Positions 1-8,174 of a stretch of DNA of 64,000 nucleotides are shown piece by piece. The stretch covers positions 62,001-126,000 of the forward strand of contig CAYQQQ010000002.1 of the NCBI GenBank assembly GCA_964420125.1. Direction: 5' to 3'. The number at the start of each line of letters is the position of its first letter. Position 1 is the first letter of the stretch. Both the position numbers and the translations under genes were made by a program. This stretch comes from CAYQQQ01 sp964420125 (lineage in GTDB: Bacteria > Actinomycetota > Acidimicrobiia > Acidimicrobiales > Microtrichaceae). The notes beneath the pieces are model-generated. The model saw only the letters and a list, made by a program, of their open reading frames with translations, ran no database searches and was not told the origin of the DNA.

Positions 1-1
1 G

Positions 2-394
2 TTCGGCACCCCGGGCTACTCACCGAGCGGCTTCCCCCCCGCACCGCCGCCGGGCAGCAAGGCCACCAACGGCCTGGCGGTCGCTTCGCTGATCTGCGGC
101 ATCCTGGGGCTGGTGCTGTTCTGGGCCTGCTTCGTGGGCCTGGTGCTGGCCATCGTGGCGGTGGTGCTGGGAGTGATGGGGCGCAGCAAGTCCCGTCAGC
201 TGCCCGGCGAGTCGGGTTCCGGCATGGCCCTGGCAGGGATCATCACCGGTGGCATCGGCGTGGCCCTGGGGGTGCTGATGGTCGTGCTGCTGTTCGTCGG
301 CGAGAACACGGTCGACGACCTCGACGGCGTCAACTCCGATCCCTCCGACGGCGTCTGCAACGAGGACCGCTGGCTGCAGGACCCCGACTGCTGA
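2..394 (+). CDS. DUF4190-type membrane protein, 5' end outside window
   Basis: The reading frame is open from the left edge to a TGA at 392-394, so only the C-terminal ~130 residues are present. A Pro/Gly-rich stretch (PPAPPPG) leads into two hydrophobic helices (about residues 27-55 and 75-100 of the visible part) separated by a short basic GRSKSR loop, ending in an acidic tail with two cysteines (C...DPDC). This Pro-rich head plus two-helix layout is typical of actinobacterial DUF4190 proteins, which are small membrane proteins of unknown function. An internal ATG is not a plausible start because the frame is coding upstream of it. Confidence 0.75.
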   Translation, partial: FGTPGYSPSGFPPAPPPGSKATNGLAVASLICGILGLVLFWACFVGLVLAIVAVVLGVMGRSKSRQLPGESGSGMALAGIITGGIGVALGVLMVVLLFVGENTVDDLDGVNSDPSDGVCNEDRWLQDPDC

Positions 395-416
395 AGTTCC
401 GATCACCGGGGGGAAC

Positions 417-1214
417 ATGCTGAACACCGAGGTGCGTGACGACGGCGTCGGGACGATCGCGCGCTCGGCCCCCCACGCCGCCAACGCGCTGACCGTGGAG
501 ATGCGCGACGACCTCGTGGCCGGCGTGCGGTCGTTCCGTGCCGACGAGCGTGTTCGGGCGGTGCTCGTGCGTGCCGAGGGCGACGCCTTCTGCTCGGGCA
601 TGGACCTGCGCGACTCCACCGTGTCGAAGGCCGGCACGGCGGATTTCGACCCCCGCACCACCTCCGAAGCCCTCCGGGTCGGGGTGCAGCAGCTCGTCCG
701 GGAGCTGTGGGAGCTGGACAAGCCGACGGTGGCCGCCGTGCAGGGCGCGGCGGTCGGCCCCGGTGCCCACCTGGGGTTGGCCTGCGACTTCGTCTTCGTG
801 TGCGACGCCACGAAGTTCCGCTGGAGCTTCGCCCGCTGGGGGCTGGTGGTGGATGCCGGAGGGGCCTACCTGCTGCCCCGCCTGGTAGGCCTCGCCCGGG
901 CCAAGCAGCTGGTGCTGCTGGGCGAGGGCGTCGACGGAGCCGAGGCGGTGGCCGAAGGGCTCGCCTACCGGCACCTCCCCGATGCGGCCGACATGCAGGC
1001 AGCAGCCGACGCGCTGGCCACCACCCTGGCGGCCGGCCCCACCCGATCGCTGGGGCTGTCCAAGCAGCTGCTGAACCGCAGCATGGAGACCGCCCTGGCC
1101 GACAGCCTCGAGCTGGAGGGCCACTTCCAGGCGCTGGCCACCGCGTCGGCCGACCTGGTGGAGGGGATGGCGGCCTTCCGGGAGAAGCGGCCGCCGGAGT
1201 TCCGCGGGCGTTGA
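417..1214 (+). CDS. enoyl-CoA hydratase/isomerase (crotonase) family protein
   Basis: The 265-residue protein has crotonase-fold landmarks: AFCSGMDL (57-64) as the first oxyanion-hole segment and VQGAAVGPGAHLGLACD (108-124) as the second. The ATG follows a purine-rich GGGGGGAA Shine-Dalgarno 23 bp after the upstream stop. The two glutamates of classical enoyl-CoA hydratase are not evident: the first position reads GPGAH rather than GGGxE, and the second falls in FARWGLVVDAGG with no Glu. It is therefore more safely called a crotonase-family acyl-CoA enzyme of unknown reaction than a hydratase. It converges on the ferredoxin gene, 22 bp away. Confidence 0.85.
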   Translation: MLNTEVRDDGVGTIARSAPHAANALTVEMRDDLVAGVRSFRADERVRAVLVRAEGDAFCSGMDLRDSTVSKAGTADFDPRTTSEALRVGVQQLVRELWELDKPTVAAVQGAAVGPGAHLGLACDFVFVCDATKFRWSFARWGLVVDAGGAYLLPRLVGLARAKQLVLLGEGVDGAEAVAEGLAYRHLPDAADMQAAADALATTLAAGPTRSLGLSKQLLNRSMETALADSLELEGHFQALATASADLVEGMAAFREKRPPEFRGR

Positions 1215-1236
1215 GCCCCCCGGGTGGGCGCCGGGC

Positions 1237-1428
1237 TCACTCCTCGATCCGGAGCGCCTCCTCGGGACAGGAGGCCACCGCCCGTCGGGCAGCGTCGTGC
1301 TGGTCGGGGGAGGGTTCGGCCACCACGATGGCGCAGTGGCCCAGGTCGTCGGGTGCGAAGACCTCCGGGGCCAGGGCATAGCAGCGGCCGTGGCCGGTGC
1401 AGATCTGGGGGTCGAGCACCACCCTCAC
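1237..1428 (-). CDS. 3Fe-4S ferredoxin, P450 partner
   Basis: This 63-residue ferredoxin should pass electrons to the P450 encoded just upstream. The motif CTGHGRC (C10, C16) plus a later C54 followed by Pro gives three cysteine ligands, with His13 where a 4Fe ferredoxin would have the next cysteine. That is the usual 3Fe-4S pattern of actinobacterial P450 ferredoxins. The GTG at 1428 is chosen because GGAGG sits 7 nt upstream and because it overlaps the P450 stop by 4 bp (GTGA), a sign of translational coupling. The open frame continues further upstream, but that part is an out-of-frame reading of the P450. Confidence 0.9.
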   Translation of the reverse strand: MRVVLDPQICTGHGRCYALAPEVFAPDDLGHCAIVVAEPSPDQHDAARRAVASCPEEALRIEE

Positions 1429-2645
1429 GCCGTCACCTCCTGCCGAGCCGGTTCGAACACCAGCGGGAGCTCGGCGATCTCCCGGATGCCCGGCGAGTAG
1501 GCCAGGGCTGCGCCGCCGGCCACCCGGTACTCGGGGATGCGCCGGTGCCACTCCCCCAGGGCGACCCGCAGCTCGAGGCGGGCGAGGTGGGAGCCGAGGC
1601 AGCGATGCGGTCCGCCGCCGAAGGCGAGGTGACGGTTGGCGCCCCGCTCGGCCACGAAGGTGCCGGCGTCCGCGCCGAACTCGTCGACGTCGGTGTCGGC
1701 AGCGCCCAGCATGACGACCACCGTGTCACCCGGCTGCATCTGCACTCCGTGGAGCTCGACGTGCTGGGTGACCACCCGCAGCACCTGCATCACCGGGGTG
1801 TGGAGCCGGAGCAGCTCCTCGACGACGTCGTCGATGCGGGACGGATCCTCGACCAGGGTGCGGCGGTGCTCGGGGTGGGCGGCGAGGTGGGCGAGGGAGC
1901 AGTCGAGGGTGGCGGTGACGGTGTCCAGGCCGCCGAGGAGGAACAGGAAGCAGATGTCGAGCATCTCCTCTCGGGACATGCGGCGGCCCTCCACCTCGGC
2001 GCTCAGGAAGCGGCTGAGCAGGTCGGTGCCCGGCTCGCTCACCCGGCGGTCGATCTCTGCACCGAAGTACTCGTAGATGGCCTGGGCGGTGCGGCGGCGG
2101 AGTCGTGCCGCCTCGCCGGGGTCGGTCACCGCCGGGCGCACGATGTTGTCCTTCCACTCCAGGAACTGCGTGATGTTGTCCAGCGGAAGATCGCAGAGCT
2201 GGAGGAACACGGTGCAGGGGAAGGGCACGGCGAAGTCGGCGTGCGCATCGACCTCGCCGCGCTCGACGAAGCCGTCGATGAGCCGGTTGGCCAGCGCCCG
2301 GACCCCCTCCTCCATCGGCTCCACCTCGCGAGGGGCGAGGGTGGGGTCGATCACCCTGCGGTACCGGGCGTGCTCGGGAGGGTCGATCTGCAGCGGGATG
2401 AGGGGGCGGTCCTGGCCGATGTCGACGGCCTCGAGGTCGCTGGAGAACACCTCTGGTGTCCGCAGCACGTGGCGGACGTCCTCGTAGCGGCTGACGATCC
2501 AGTGCCCGGAGCCGAAGAGGGAGAAGCTCGCCACCGGGCACTCCTGGCGGAGCGCCTCGTAGAACGGCACGGGGTCGGCCGCCACCTCGGCGAGGTAGGG
2601 GTTCGCCTCCCCCCTGCTCGGATCGACTGCTGCGGCAGAGCTCAC
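1425..2645 (-). CDS. cytochrome P450
   Basis: A complete 406-residue soluble bacterial P450. Visible motifs are the I-helix GGLDT (238-242), the K-helix ExxR (E277-R280), and the heme loop FGGGPHRCLG with thiolate Cys349. GGLDT lacks the usual acidic-Thr pair but keeps Asp-Thr. The GTG start has GGAGG six bases upstream. The ferredoxin overlaps its stop, and an acetoacetate-decarboxylase-like gene lies 100 bp upstream on the same strand, so the three may form one oxidative unit. A TANNNT -10 and a 14-bp palindrome lie 27-46 bp upstream. The substrate cannot be told from sequence. Confidence 0.93.
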   Translation of the reverse strand: MSSAAAVDPSRGEANPYLAEVAADPVPFYEALRQECPVASFSLFGSGHWIVSRYEDVRHVLRTPEVFSSDLEAVDIGQDRPLIPLQIDPPEHARYRRVIDPTLAPREVEPMEEGVRALANRLIDGFVERGEVDAHADFAVPFPCTVFLQLCDLPLDNITQFLEWKDNIVRPAVTDPGEAARLRRRTAQAIYEYFGAEIDRRVSEPGTDLLSRFLSAEVEGRRMSREEMLDICFLFLLGGLDTVTATLDCSLAHLAAHPEHRRTLVEDPSRIDDVVEELLRLHTPVMQVLRVVTQHVELHGVQMQPGDTVVVMLGAADTDVDEFGADAGTFVAERGANRHLAFGGGPHRCLGSHLARLELRVALGEWHRRIPEYRVAGGAALAYSPGIREIAELPLVFEPARQEVTA

Positions 2646-2671
2646 TGCGCACCTCCTCGGTCTGGGGCGCG

Positions 2672-2691
2672 AGCTTATGACACACGTGTCA
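2672..2691 (-). promoter_or_regulatory. P450 promoter -10 and TetR-like operator
   Basis: On the minus strand, TAAGCT (2672-2677) fits the actinobacterial TANNNT -10. Directly upstream is TGACACACGTGTCA (2678-2691), two 6-bp arms around 2 bp, in the position expected of a repressor site in the spacer. Arm size and spacing resemble TetR-family operators. No regulator gene is adjacent, so the binder is unknown. Confidence 0.5.
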
Positions 2692-2747
2692 GGTTTCGCG
2701 TCGGATCCTCGCGGAGCGGTGTGGCGGCAGGGGGGTCGTCGCGAGCC

Positions 2748-3500
2748 TCAGGAGGTGCGCCGCAGCGGCTCGGGCCGCCCGAAGGTGCCCGAGAGGCCCT
2801 CTCCCCACATGGCCAGGTCCGGAGCCTTGGGGAGGCCGAGGCTGCGCAGCTCGTCGGCCACGACGCCGGTGCCGAGCTCGATGTCGACCTCGTCGCCCCC
2901 CACGATCCCGGTGGCCAGCTCGATGGTGAGCGGCACCGCCGTGGGCACGCCGTCGAGGTACGACCAGGTGACCGTGGTCTCGGCCGTGGGCTCGCCGACG
3001 GGTTCGGCTCTCGGCAGGCGGACCCGCAGCGCCATGGCCCCGCCCATGGTGAGGGTGAAGGTGACGTGGTGCTCCGTATCGTCCACGGCGATGTCCTCCA
3101 CGGTCTTTGGCAGACCCATCACCTGGTTGCCGGCGGCGCAGGTGAACTCCTGGTCGACCGGCATCCGCCACACGAAGGCGCCGACGCGATCGGGCTCACC
3201 TGCGGGGTGTGCCAGCAGACCGAGGTTGACCTCGCCGTAGTCGCCCCAGGGGTTGCGGACGTAGTCGACCAGCGCGATGACCAACATGGCCTCCCCGGGG
3301 CCCATCTCGGCCACCTCGAAGGCGTCGCCGGGCAGCAGCGCCCGGGCCGGCTCGATGGGCACCGTGAAGGTGAGGGTGGCCGAGCGCATCTCCTCCACCA
3401 CCACCGGCAGGGTGATGGGCACCCCGTCGATCTCCCCCCAGAGCTCCCCCTCGCTCGTCGGTCCCGTCGAGTGGCTCACCACCGATCCGTCGCTGGTCAT
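2748..3500 (-). CDS. acetoacetate decarboxylase-like protein
   Basis: The 250-residue product resembles the acetoacetate decarboxylase (ADC, PF06314) fold: a beta-rich domain with PARALLPG near the N-terminus, a central YVRNPWGDYGEVN segment, and NQVMGLPKTVEDI, where GxPK-type loops lie in ADC proteins. The family includes decarboxylases acting through a Schiff-base lysine and related non-decarboxylating enzymes; the lysine in GLPK is the candidate here. The ATG at 3500 has an AGGGG-type Shine-Dalgarno; the frame stays open upstream, but the sequence there is not protein-like. It lies 100 bp upstream of the P450 on the same strand. The reaction is unproven. Confidence 0.7.
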   Translation of the reverse strand: MTSDGSVVSHSTGPTSEGELWGEIDGVPITLPVVVEEMRSATLTFTVPIEPARALLPGDAFEVAEMGPGEAMLVIALVDYVRNPWGDYGEVNLGLLAHPAGEPDRVGAFVWRMPVDQEFTCAAGNQVMGLPKTVEDIAVDDTEHHVTFTLTMGGAMALRVRLPRAEPVGEPTAETTVTWSYLDGVPTAVPLTIELATGIVGGDEVDIELGTGVVADELRSLGLPKAPDLAMWGEGLSGTFGRPEPLRRTS

Positions 3501-3736
3501 CGCCGACCACCCCCTGATGTCGTTGCCGCGATCTCCGTCGCTGCCGGCGTGGTCGTCGACGGCGTGGTCGCTGCTGGTGTCGCCACCCTGGCGGCACGTC
3601 GCGGCGGAGGTTACCGCCGGCCGGCCGCAGCTCTCCGTCGGCGACTTCGGGATCGGCGACGGACCAGCGGTCCCGCGGGCGCGCCCATCGCCACTTCGTC
3701 CCTGCCTCACCGCACGTCACCGCATGTCACACCCCA

Positions 3737-3770
3737 CCTCTAGGATCGAACATACGTTCGATCCTAGAGG
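3737..3770 (+). promoter_or_regulatory. SOS (LexA) box inside a 34-bp perfect palindrome
   Basis: TCGAACATACGTTCGA at 3746-3761 matches the mycobacterial/Gram-positive LexA consensus TCGAAC-N4-GTTCGA exactly. It sits inside a longer perfect inverted repeat: 15-bp arms at 3737-3751 and 3756-3770 around ATAC. A TANNNT -10 candidate (TAGGAT, 3741-3746) overlaps the box, and the right arm runs into the Shine-Dalgarno of the HNH gene that starts at 3778. Confidence 0.85.
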
Positions 3771-3777
3771 GAGCCCC

Positions 3778-4833
3778 ATGAGCACCAGTCACACCGACAC
3801 CAGTCACACCGACACCAGCCGCACCCCGCCACCGGCGTCGGCGATGGGCTCCGCCGAGCTGGAAGCCGAGATCCAAGCACTCGCCCACCGTCTCGCGTCC
3901 GGCACCTACGAGCTGCTCGTGCTCATCGGGGAGCTCGACGAGCGCGGCACCTGGGCGCTCACCGGAGCCCTCTCGTGCGCGGCGTGGCTCGCCAACGTCT
4001 GCGACATCGACGCCGGCACCGCACGACACCAGCTCCGGGTGGCACGGGCCCTGCGGGAGTTCCCCCAACTCGACTCGGCCATGGCCCGAGGCGACCTCTC
4101 CTACGCCAAGGCCCGCGTCCTGGCCGCCCACCTCGACCACGACAACGCCGACGAGCTCATCGGCCTCGCCGAGCGCACCACCGCCCGCCACCTCGGTGCA
4201 GCCGTCGCCGCCTGGTCGCACCGCCACGACGACCCTGCCGCCATCCGCTCCCGTCAACAGGAGCAGCGCTGCTGCAGTTGGCGGTGCGATCCCGACGGCA
4301 TGATCACGCTCACGGCCCGCATGACCCCCGAGGCCGCCGCCGTCGTCTGCGCCGTCATCGACACCCATGTCATGCGCACCCCCGACGCGCCCGCGGGCGC
4401 GGGCGCGCCGGACCGGCCGTCCCTCGCCCAGCAGCGCCACGACGCCCTCGCCCACGCGCTGGCCCACGACAGCCAGATCACCACCGAGGTCGTCATCCAC
4501 GTCGACGAGCACGCCAACACCCTCCCCGACGGCACCCCGCTCTCGGACCACACGGTCAGCCGGCTCCTGCCGGACGCTTTCGTGTCGCTGCTCCTCCACG
4601 ACTCCCGTCGACATCCCATCGACGCCTCGCCCCGCCGGCGCGCACCGACCACCCGCCAACGCCGGGTCCTCGATGCTCGACAGCCTCGTTGCGCCCATCC
4701 CGGCTGCACCTGCGAGGCCTTCCTCCAGTACGACCACGTCACCCGCTACGCCGACGGTGGCACCACCACCCTCGACAACCTTCAACGCCTGTGCGGCCCC
4801 CACAACCGCGCCAAGGAATCCGAGCGGCGATGA
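3778..4833 (+). CDS. DUF222 / HNH endonuclease (13E12 repeat family-like)
   Basis: The 351-residue protein has an N-terminal helical DUF222 domain (about residues 25-260, with AAWLANVCDIDAGTARHQLR) and a C-terminal HNH domain (about 302-345) with C..C pairs, a central DH, GG-T, NL and a final LCGPHNRAK. This is the layout of the mycobacterial 13E12 repeat proteins, several of which are LexA-regulated. The ATG at 3778 follows GAGGGAG; the longer open frame upstream runs across the palindrome and is not likely translated. The first 20 residues contain a repeated SHTDT motif. The last 52 bp overlap the 3' end of the convergent regulator gene. HNH proteins of this kind are often mobile. Confidence 0.9.
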   Translation: MSTSHTDTSHTDTSRTPPPASAMGSAELEAEIQALAHRLASGTYELLVLIGELDERGTWALTGALSCAAWLANVCDIDAGTARHQLRVARALREFPQLDSAMARGDLSYAKARVLAAHLDHDNADELIGLAERTTARHLGAAVAAWSHRHDDPAAIRSRQQEQRCCSWRCDPDGMITLTARMTPEAAAVVCAVIDTHVMRTPDAPAGAGAPDRPSLAQQRHDALAHALAHDSQITTEVVIHVDEHANTLPDGTPLSDHTVSRLLPDAFVSLLLHDSRRHPIDASPRRRAPTTRQRRVLDARQPRCAHPGCTCEAFLQYDHVTRYADGGTTTLDNLQRLCGPHNRAKESERR

Positions 4834-7151
4834 CCACCGAACCCCCGCCCCAGGTTCGACGCCGCCCCCAACACGACCGCCGCGCTCGGGCTTCCGGCGG
4901 CGGCCAGCGCGGTGCCGAGGCGCGCCATGAGGTCCGCCTGCTCGGCGTCCGGGCGCTGCAGCGCCGCGGCGTGGTCGAGGGCACGCTGGTACCACCTCGC
5001 CGCCTCGGCGGGCGCGTGCACCCGAGCAGCGAGATCTCCGGCCGCGACGGCGAACCTCAACGCGTCGGTGAGGTCCCCTGAGAGCGCGCTGTGCCGGGCA
5101 AGCTGGGCGAGCAGCGGCGGGTCGAGCCGTCTACCGAGGATGTCGAGCAAGGAGCCGTTCGTCGAACACCGTGCGTGGAGGACTTCGGCGGCGCGCCGGT
5201 GCAGCGCTCGACGACGGGCACCCCGAAGTTCGGCATACAGGGACCGCGCCACGAGAGCGTGGGCGAAGCGCATGGTGCTGGAGCCGCCGCCGGAGTCGTG
5301 GACGAGCCCTGCGTCCATGGCCGCGTCAAGGGCAGCGGTGACCGCCGCAGCTCCCAGATCGGCGACCTCGATCAGCACCTCCTCGTCGAAGTCCACCCCG
5401 AGCACCGACGCCACCTCCAACACCTCGCGACCCTCGGCGCCAAGGGAGCAGACACGGCTCCACAGCACATCGCGCAAGCTGGGTGGTACCTCCCGGTGAT
5501 CGACGCTGGCCGCGAGGCCGAGCTCACCGCCGGCGGCGTCCAGGACTCCGGTGTCCACCCACCAACGCACGAGGTGGGTGGCGAACAGCGGGTTCCCGGC
5601 CGTCTCGTGCCACAGGCGCTCCAACACCGCGGCTCCGGGTGCCGGGCCCGGCCCCACGATCGACGTCACGAGCTCGGCGAGCTCACCGCCGTCGAGGCCT
5701 TCGAGCAGGACCCGTCGTGCTCCCGATCGATCGAGATCGGCGAGCGTGGAGCGGAGCTCGACCGCTCCGCCTCCGACCGGCCCGCGGAAGGAGGCGACCA
5801 GCAGCAACGGTGCGTCGACGAGCGACGACGTCAGGTGGCCGATGAGGCGGAGCGTCGAAGGTTCGGCCCAGTGCAGGTCGTCGAGCACGAGGATCACCGG
5901 CATCGCGCTGGCGAGGTGACGCAGCAGGTCGGCCACAGCATGGAACAGCGCCCAGCGACGTCCGGCGACGTCGACGTCGAGGGTCGTGGGCAGCCACATC
6001 CGCCGCGCGAGGTGTGGCGCCACTCGCAGGATTTGACCCCCGAACTGCTGCGCATGGGCCCGCAGCAGTGCGTCGGGAACGTGTTCGACGACGGGACCGA
6101 GCGCTTCGCTGAAGGGCTCCAGCGGCACCATCGCACCCTCGTGGCACCGCCCGTAGAGCACGCAGGCGTCGCCTCGCGCATGGTGCTCCCGTGCGAGCTC
6201 GGCAGCCAACGTGGTCTTGCCGACCCCTGCCTCCCCACCGACCAGCACCGTGCGCCACGACCCCGATCGCGAGGCCTCCAGCTCCTCGGCGATGACCGCC
6301 CGCTCGCGCCGACGCCCCACGAGGGCCGTGGTGCGCGCCAGAGCAGCCGGAAGCGGGATCGACCACCCGACATCCTGAGCCAGAGATGTCGAGGCCCTGC
6401 CCGATCCCCGGGTGGCGACGGAACCGGCGGCCACATGCTGTTCGAGGGTGCGCACCTCTGCCGAAGGCTCGGTCCCCGTCTCCTTCGCCAGGAGGGTCCG
6501 GTAGTCCTGGAACGCCCGGAGAGCATCGGCCTGCCGACCTTCGTCGGCGAGGGCCCTGATGAGCAGACCCCTAGGACGATCCCGCAAGGGGTTGGCGGCG
6601 ATGTGAGGCTGCAACGACGCAACGGCCTCCGCAGCGCGTCGGCGGTCGATGAGCAGCTCGGCCCGCTCCTCGACGGCACAGGAGTGGATCTCCTCGAGCC
6701 TGGCCGCTTCGGCCTCCGCCCAGTGCTCGTGTCGGAACTCGTCCAGCGCGTCGCCATGCCAGAGCCCGAGCGCCTCTTCGAGCAGGCGGAGCCGATCACC
6801 GTGGTCGGTCGGCCCGCGCAGGTGGTCGACGAAGATGGTGGCGTCCACCCGGGCGTTCAACCGATAGCCGACCGGATCGGTGGAGATGACTACCGAACCG
6901 AGACGGGCGCGCAACCTCGACACCGTGGTGCGAAGTGCGCCCGGGGTGATCCCCAGCAGGTCGCACAGCCGATCCCGGCGCAGGGTCGTGCCAGGATCGA
7001 GCGCGAGCACAGCCACGAGGCGCCGCTGGCTGGCGCTCGGCAGTTGGAGCTCGCCGCCGCCCGCCACGACAACGCTGACCTCGCCGAGGATGCGCACGGT
7101 TGCCGTCTCTCGTTCGGCATCCGCTTCCACGGACGCATCGAGAATGGCCAC
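4782..7151 (-). CDS. BTAD/AAA-type transcriptional regulator, probably 3'-truncated
   Basis: The 789-residue product starts with a winged-helix DNA-binding domain (about 18-100) and a bacterial transcriptional activation (BTAD) domain (about 105-250), as in SARP regulators. An AAA ATPase follows with Walker A GGEAGVGKT (about 305-313) and Walker B VILVLDDLHW (about 415-424). The C-terminal TPR-like part begins near residue 670 and ends abruptly; the last ~17 residues are encoded by DNA antisense to the HNH gene. Relatives are usually 900-1100 residues, so the 3' end looks lost. The GTG start lies 6 nt after a TAGTCT -10 with no Shine-Dalgarno, suggesting a leaderless mRNA. It is divergent from the ABM-like gene. 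Confidence 0.85.
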   Translation of the reverse strand: MAILDASVEADAERETATVRILGEVSVVVAGGGELQLPSASQRRLVAVLALDPGTTLRRDRLCDLLGITPGALRTTVSRLRARLGSVVISTDPVGYRLNARVDATIFVDHLRGPTDHGDRLRLLEEALGLWHGDALDEFRHEHWAEAEAARLEEIHSCAVEERAELLIDRRRAAEAVASLQPHIAANPLRDRPRGLLIRALADEGRQADALRAFQDYRTLLAKETGTEPSAEVRTLEQHVAAGSVATRGSGRASTSLAQDVGWSIPLPAALARTTALVGRRRERAVIAEELEASRSGSWRTVLVGGEAGVGKTTLAAELAREHHARGDACVLYGRCHEGAMVPLEPFSEALGPVVEHVPDALLRAHAQQFGGQILRVAPHLARRMWLPTTLDVDVAGRRWALFHAVADLLRHLASAMPVILVLDDLHWAEPSTLRLIGHLTSSLVDAPLLLVASFRGPVGGGAVELRSTLADLDRSGARRVLLEGLDGGELAELVTSIVGPGPAPGAAVLERLWHETAGNPLFATHLVRWWVDTGVLDAAGGELGLAASVDHREVPPSLRDVLWSRVCSLGAEGREVLEVASVLGVDFDEEVLIEVADLGAAAVTAALDAAMDAGLVHDSGGGSSTMRFAHALVARSLYAELRGARRRALHRRAAEVLHARCSTNGSLLDILGRRLDPPLLAQLARHSALSGDLTDALRFAVAAGDLAARVHAPAEAARWYQRALDHAAALQRPDAEQADLMARLGTALAAAGSPSAAVVLGAASNLGRGFGGHRRSDSLARLWGPHRR

Positions 7152-7157
7152 GCTCGG

Positions 7158-7163
7158 AGACTA
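7158..7163 (-). promoter_or_regulatory. -10 box for leaderless BTAD regulator mRNA
   Basis: TAGTCT on the minus strand ends 6 nt before the GTG at 7151. No Shine-Dalgarno precedes the GTG. This matches the TANNNT-N6/7-start pattern of leaderless actinobacterial genes. Confidence 0.55.
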
Positions 7164-7307
7164 TTCCGGAACTCCCCGTGGCGGTTCGCGACCCCCCTCA
7201 CCCATGGACTGGACGCGTGGCGTGCGGTGACGCGCAGGTGAGACGGGCCCCATGGAGAATGGAAAGGCACTCGCTCTGCCGCTGCGGACACAGGAGATTG
7301 CTGCACC

Positions 7308-7955
7308 ATGACCGTCGCGAAGCTGATCCGCGGAACCATCGACCCCGACGCCGTGGACACGGCGGCCGCTGCGGTCATGCAGGAGCTCGCCCCGCGCTTC
7401 CTGGAACTCCCCGGGGCCCGCCAGGGCTACTGGATGGCCGATCGGGCCTCCGGCAACGTCTTGATCGTGACGACCTGGTCCGACGAGGCGGCGATGCAGA
7501 TGGCGTCGGCGGCCGATGGCAGGCAGCGAGCCAGGATCGCCGAGCGCGTCGGGCTCCACACACGCGCCGTCCACAGCCTCGAGGCGATCGCCTCCCATCA
7601 CGACGACCCGATCGGCATCCCGGTGTTCCGCTGGGCACGCGCGACGTGGGTGGAGGGCCTGTCTCCCCAGCTGGCAGCGCAGGTGCCGGCGCGGCGCCCC
7701 GCAGTGGTGGCCGATCAGGCGCGCTCGCCCGGCTACCGCGGCAGCCACTGGCTTGCCCGGACCGCGACCGGAGACGGCCTGGCGCTGAGCTTCTGGGACA
7801 CGGAGCAGGACGTGCGGGCCAGCGCCGGTGGGAGCCGGCGTCGGCGCAGGGGCCTCGAGCGAGAGTTCCGGTTCCGAGTCGACAGAGTCGAGCACTTCGA
7901 GGGCATCGGCGTCGCGCTCGCCGCTTCGGCCGAGCCCTCGGCTGCATCGGCGTAG
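7308..7955 (+). CDS. two-domain ABM-like (dimeric alpha/beta barrel) protein
   Basis: The 215 residues divide into two similar halves (about 1-90 and 105-185). Each has a GxxG(Y/S)(W/H)xA...G...(T/S)xW/FxD pattern: ARQGYWMADRASGNVLIVTTWSDE in the first half (positions 37-60) and a GYRGSHWLAR...LSFWDTEQD stretch in the second. This resembles antibiotic-biosynthesis-monooxygenase/heme-degrading ferredoxin-like folds, where two such domains form one barrel. The tail is Ala/Ser/Glu-rich. An AGGAG lies 11 nt before the ATG. It is divergently transcribed from the BTAD regulator, a natural candidate to control it. Function unknown. Confidence 0.6.
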   Translation: MTVAKLIRGTIDPDAVDTAAAAVMQELAPRFLELPGARQGYWMADRASGNVLIVTTWSDEAAMQMASAADGRQRARIAERVGLHTRAVHSLEAIASHHDDPIGIPVFRWARATWVEGLSPQLAAQVPARRPAVVADQARSPGYRGSHWLARTATGDGLALSFWDTEQDVRASAGGSRRRRRGLEREFRFRVDRVEHFEGIGVALAASAEPSAASA

Positions 7956-8098
7956 CTGCAGGATCGCTGTGGCGGCCCCCGGCGGGCTCTCGGTGCGGAC
8001 GGGGATCCGGCACGCGATGGGACACGGCCCTTCGGACTAGCATTCCCGCCGTGGACCGGCGCCGAAGCGGGCACGACCGCTGCGTCCGCGCCGTTCCT

Positions 8099-8174
8099 GC
8101 CCACGTAGCTCAGGGGATAGAGCGTCGGTTTCCTAAACCGTGCGTCGCAGGTTCGAATCCTGCCGTGGGCGCCA
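8099..8174 (+). tRNA. tRNA-Arg(CCU)
   Basis: A full cloverleaf can be drawn: acceptor GCCCACG/CGTGGGC (8099-8105 with 8164-8170), D stem GCTC/GAGC, anticodon loop TTCCTAA (8130-8136) with anticodon CCT, and T stem GCAGG/CCTGC with loop TTCGAAT. The discriminator is G8171 and the CCA is encoded (8172-8174). The outermost anticodon-stem pair is T-T. It reads the rare Arg codon AGG. Its 3' end is copied imperfectly downstream (8582-8602). Confidence 0.95.
8153..8173 (+). repeat. att-like site, tRNA-Arg 3' end copy 1
   Basis: The tRNA 3' end (T-loop to CCA) matches 18 of 21 bases of 8582-8602, including a 12-base exact core (TCCTGCCGTGGG). Such duplications mark the boundaries of elements integrated by tyrosine recombinases in tRNA genes. 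Confidence 0.55.

Noticed and set aside
1224..3743. 839-codon plus-strand open frame opposite the P450 and decarboxylase-like genes.
   Set aside because: Antisense shadow; the minus-strand genes have clear motifs and starts.
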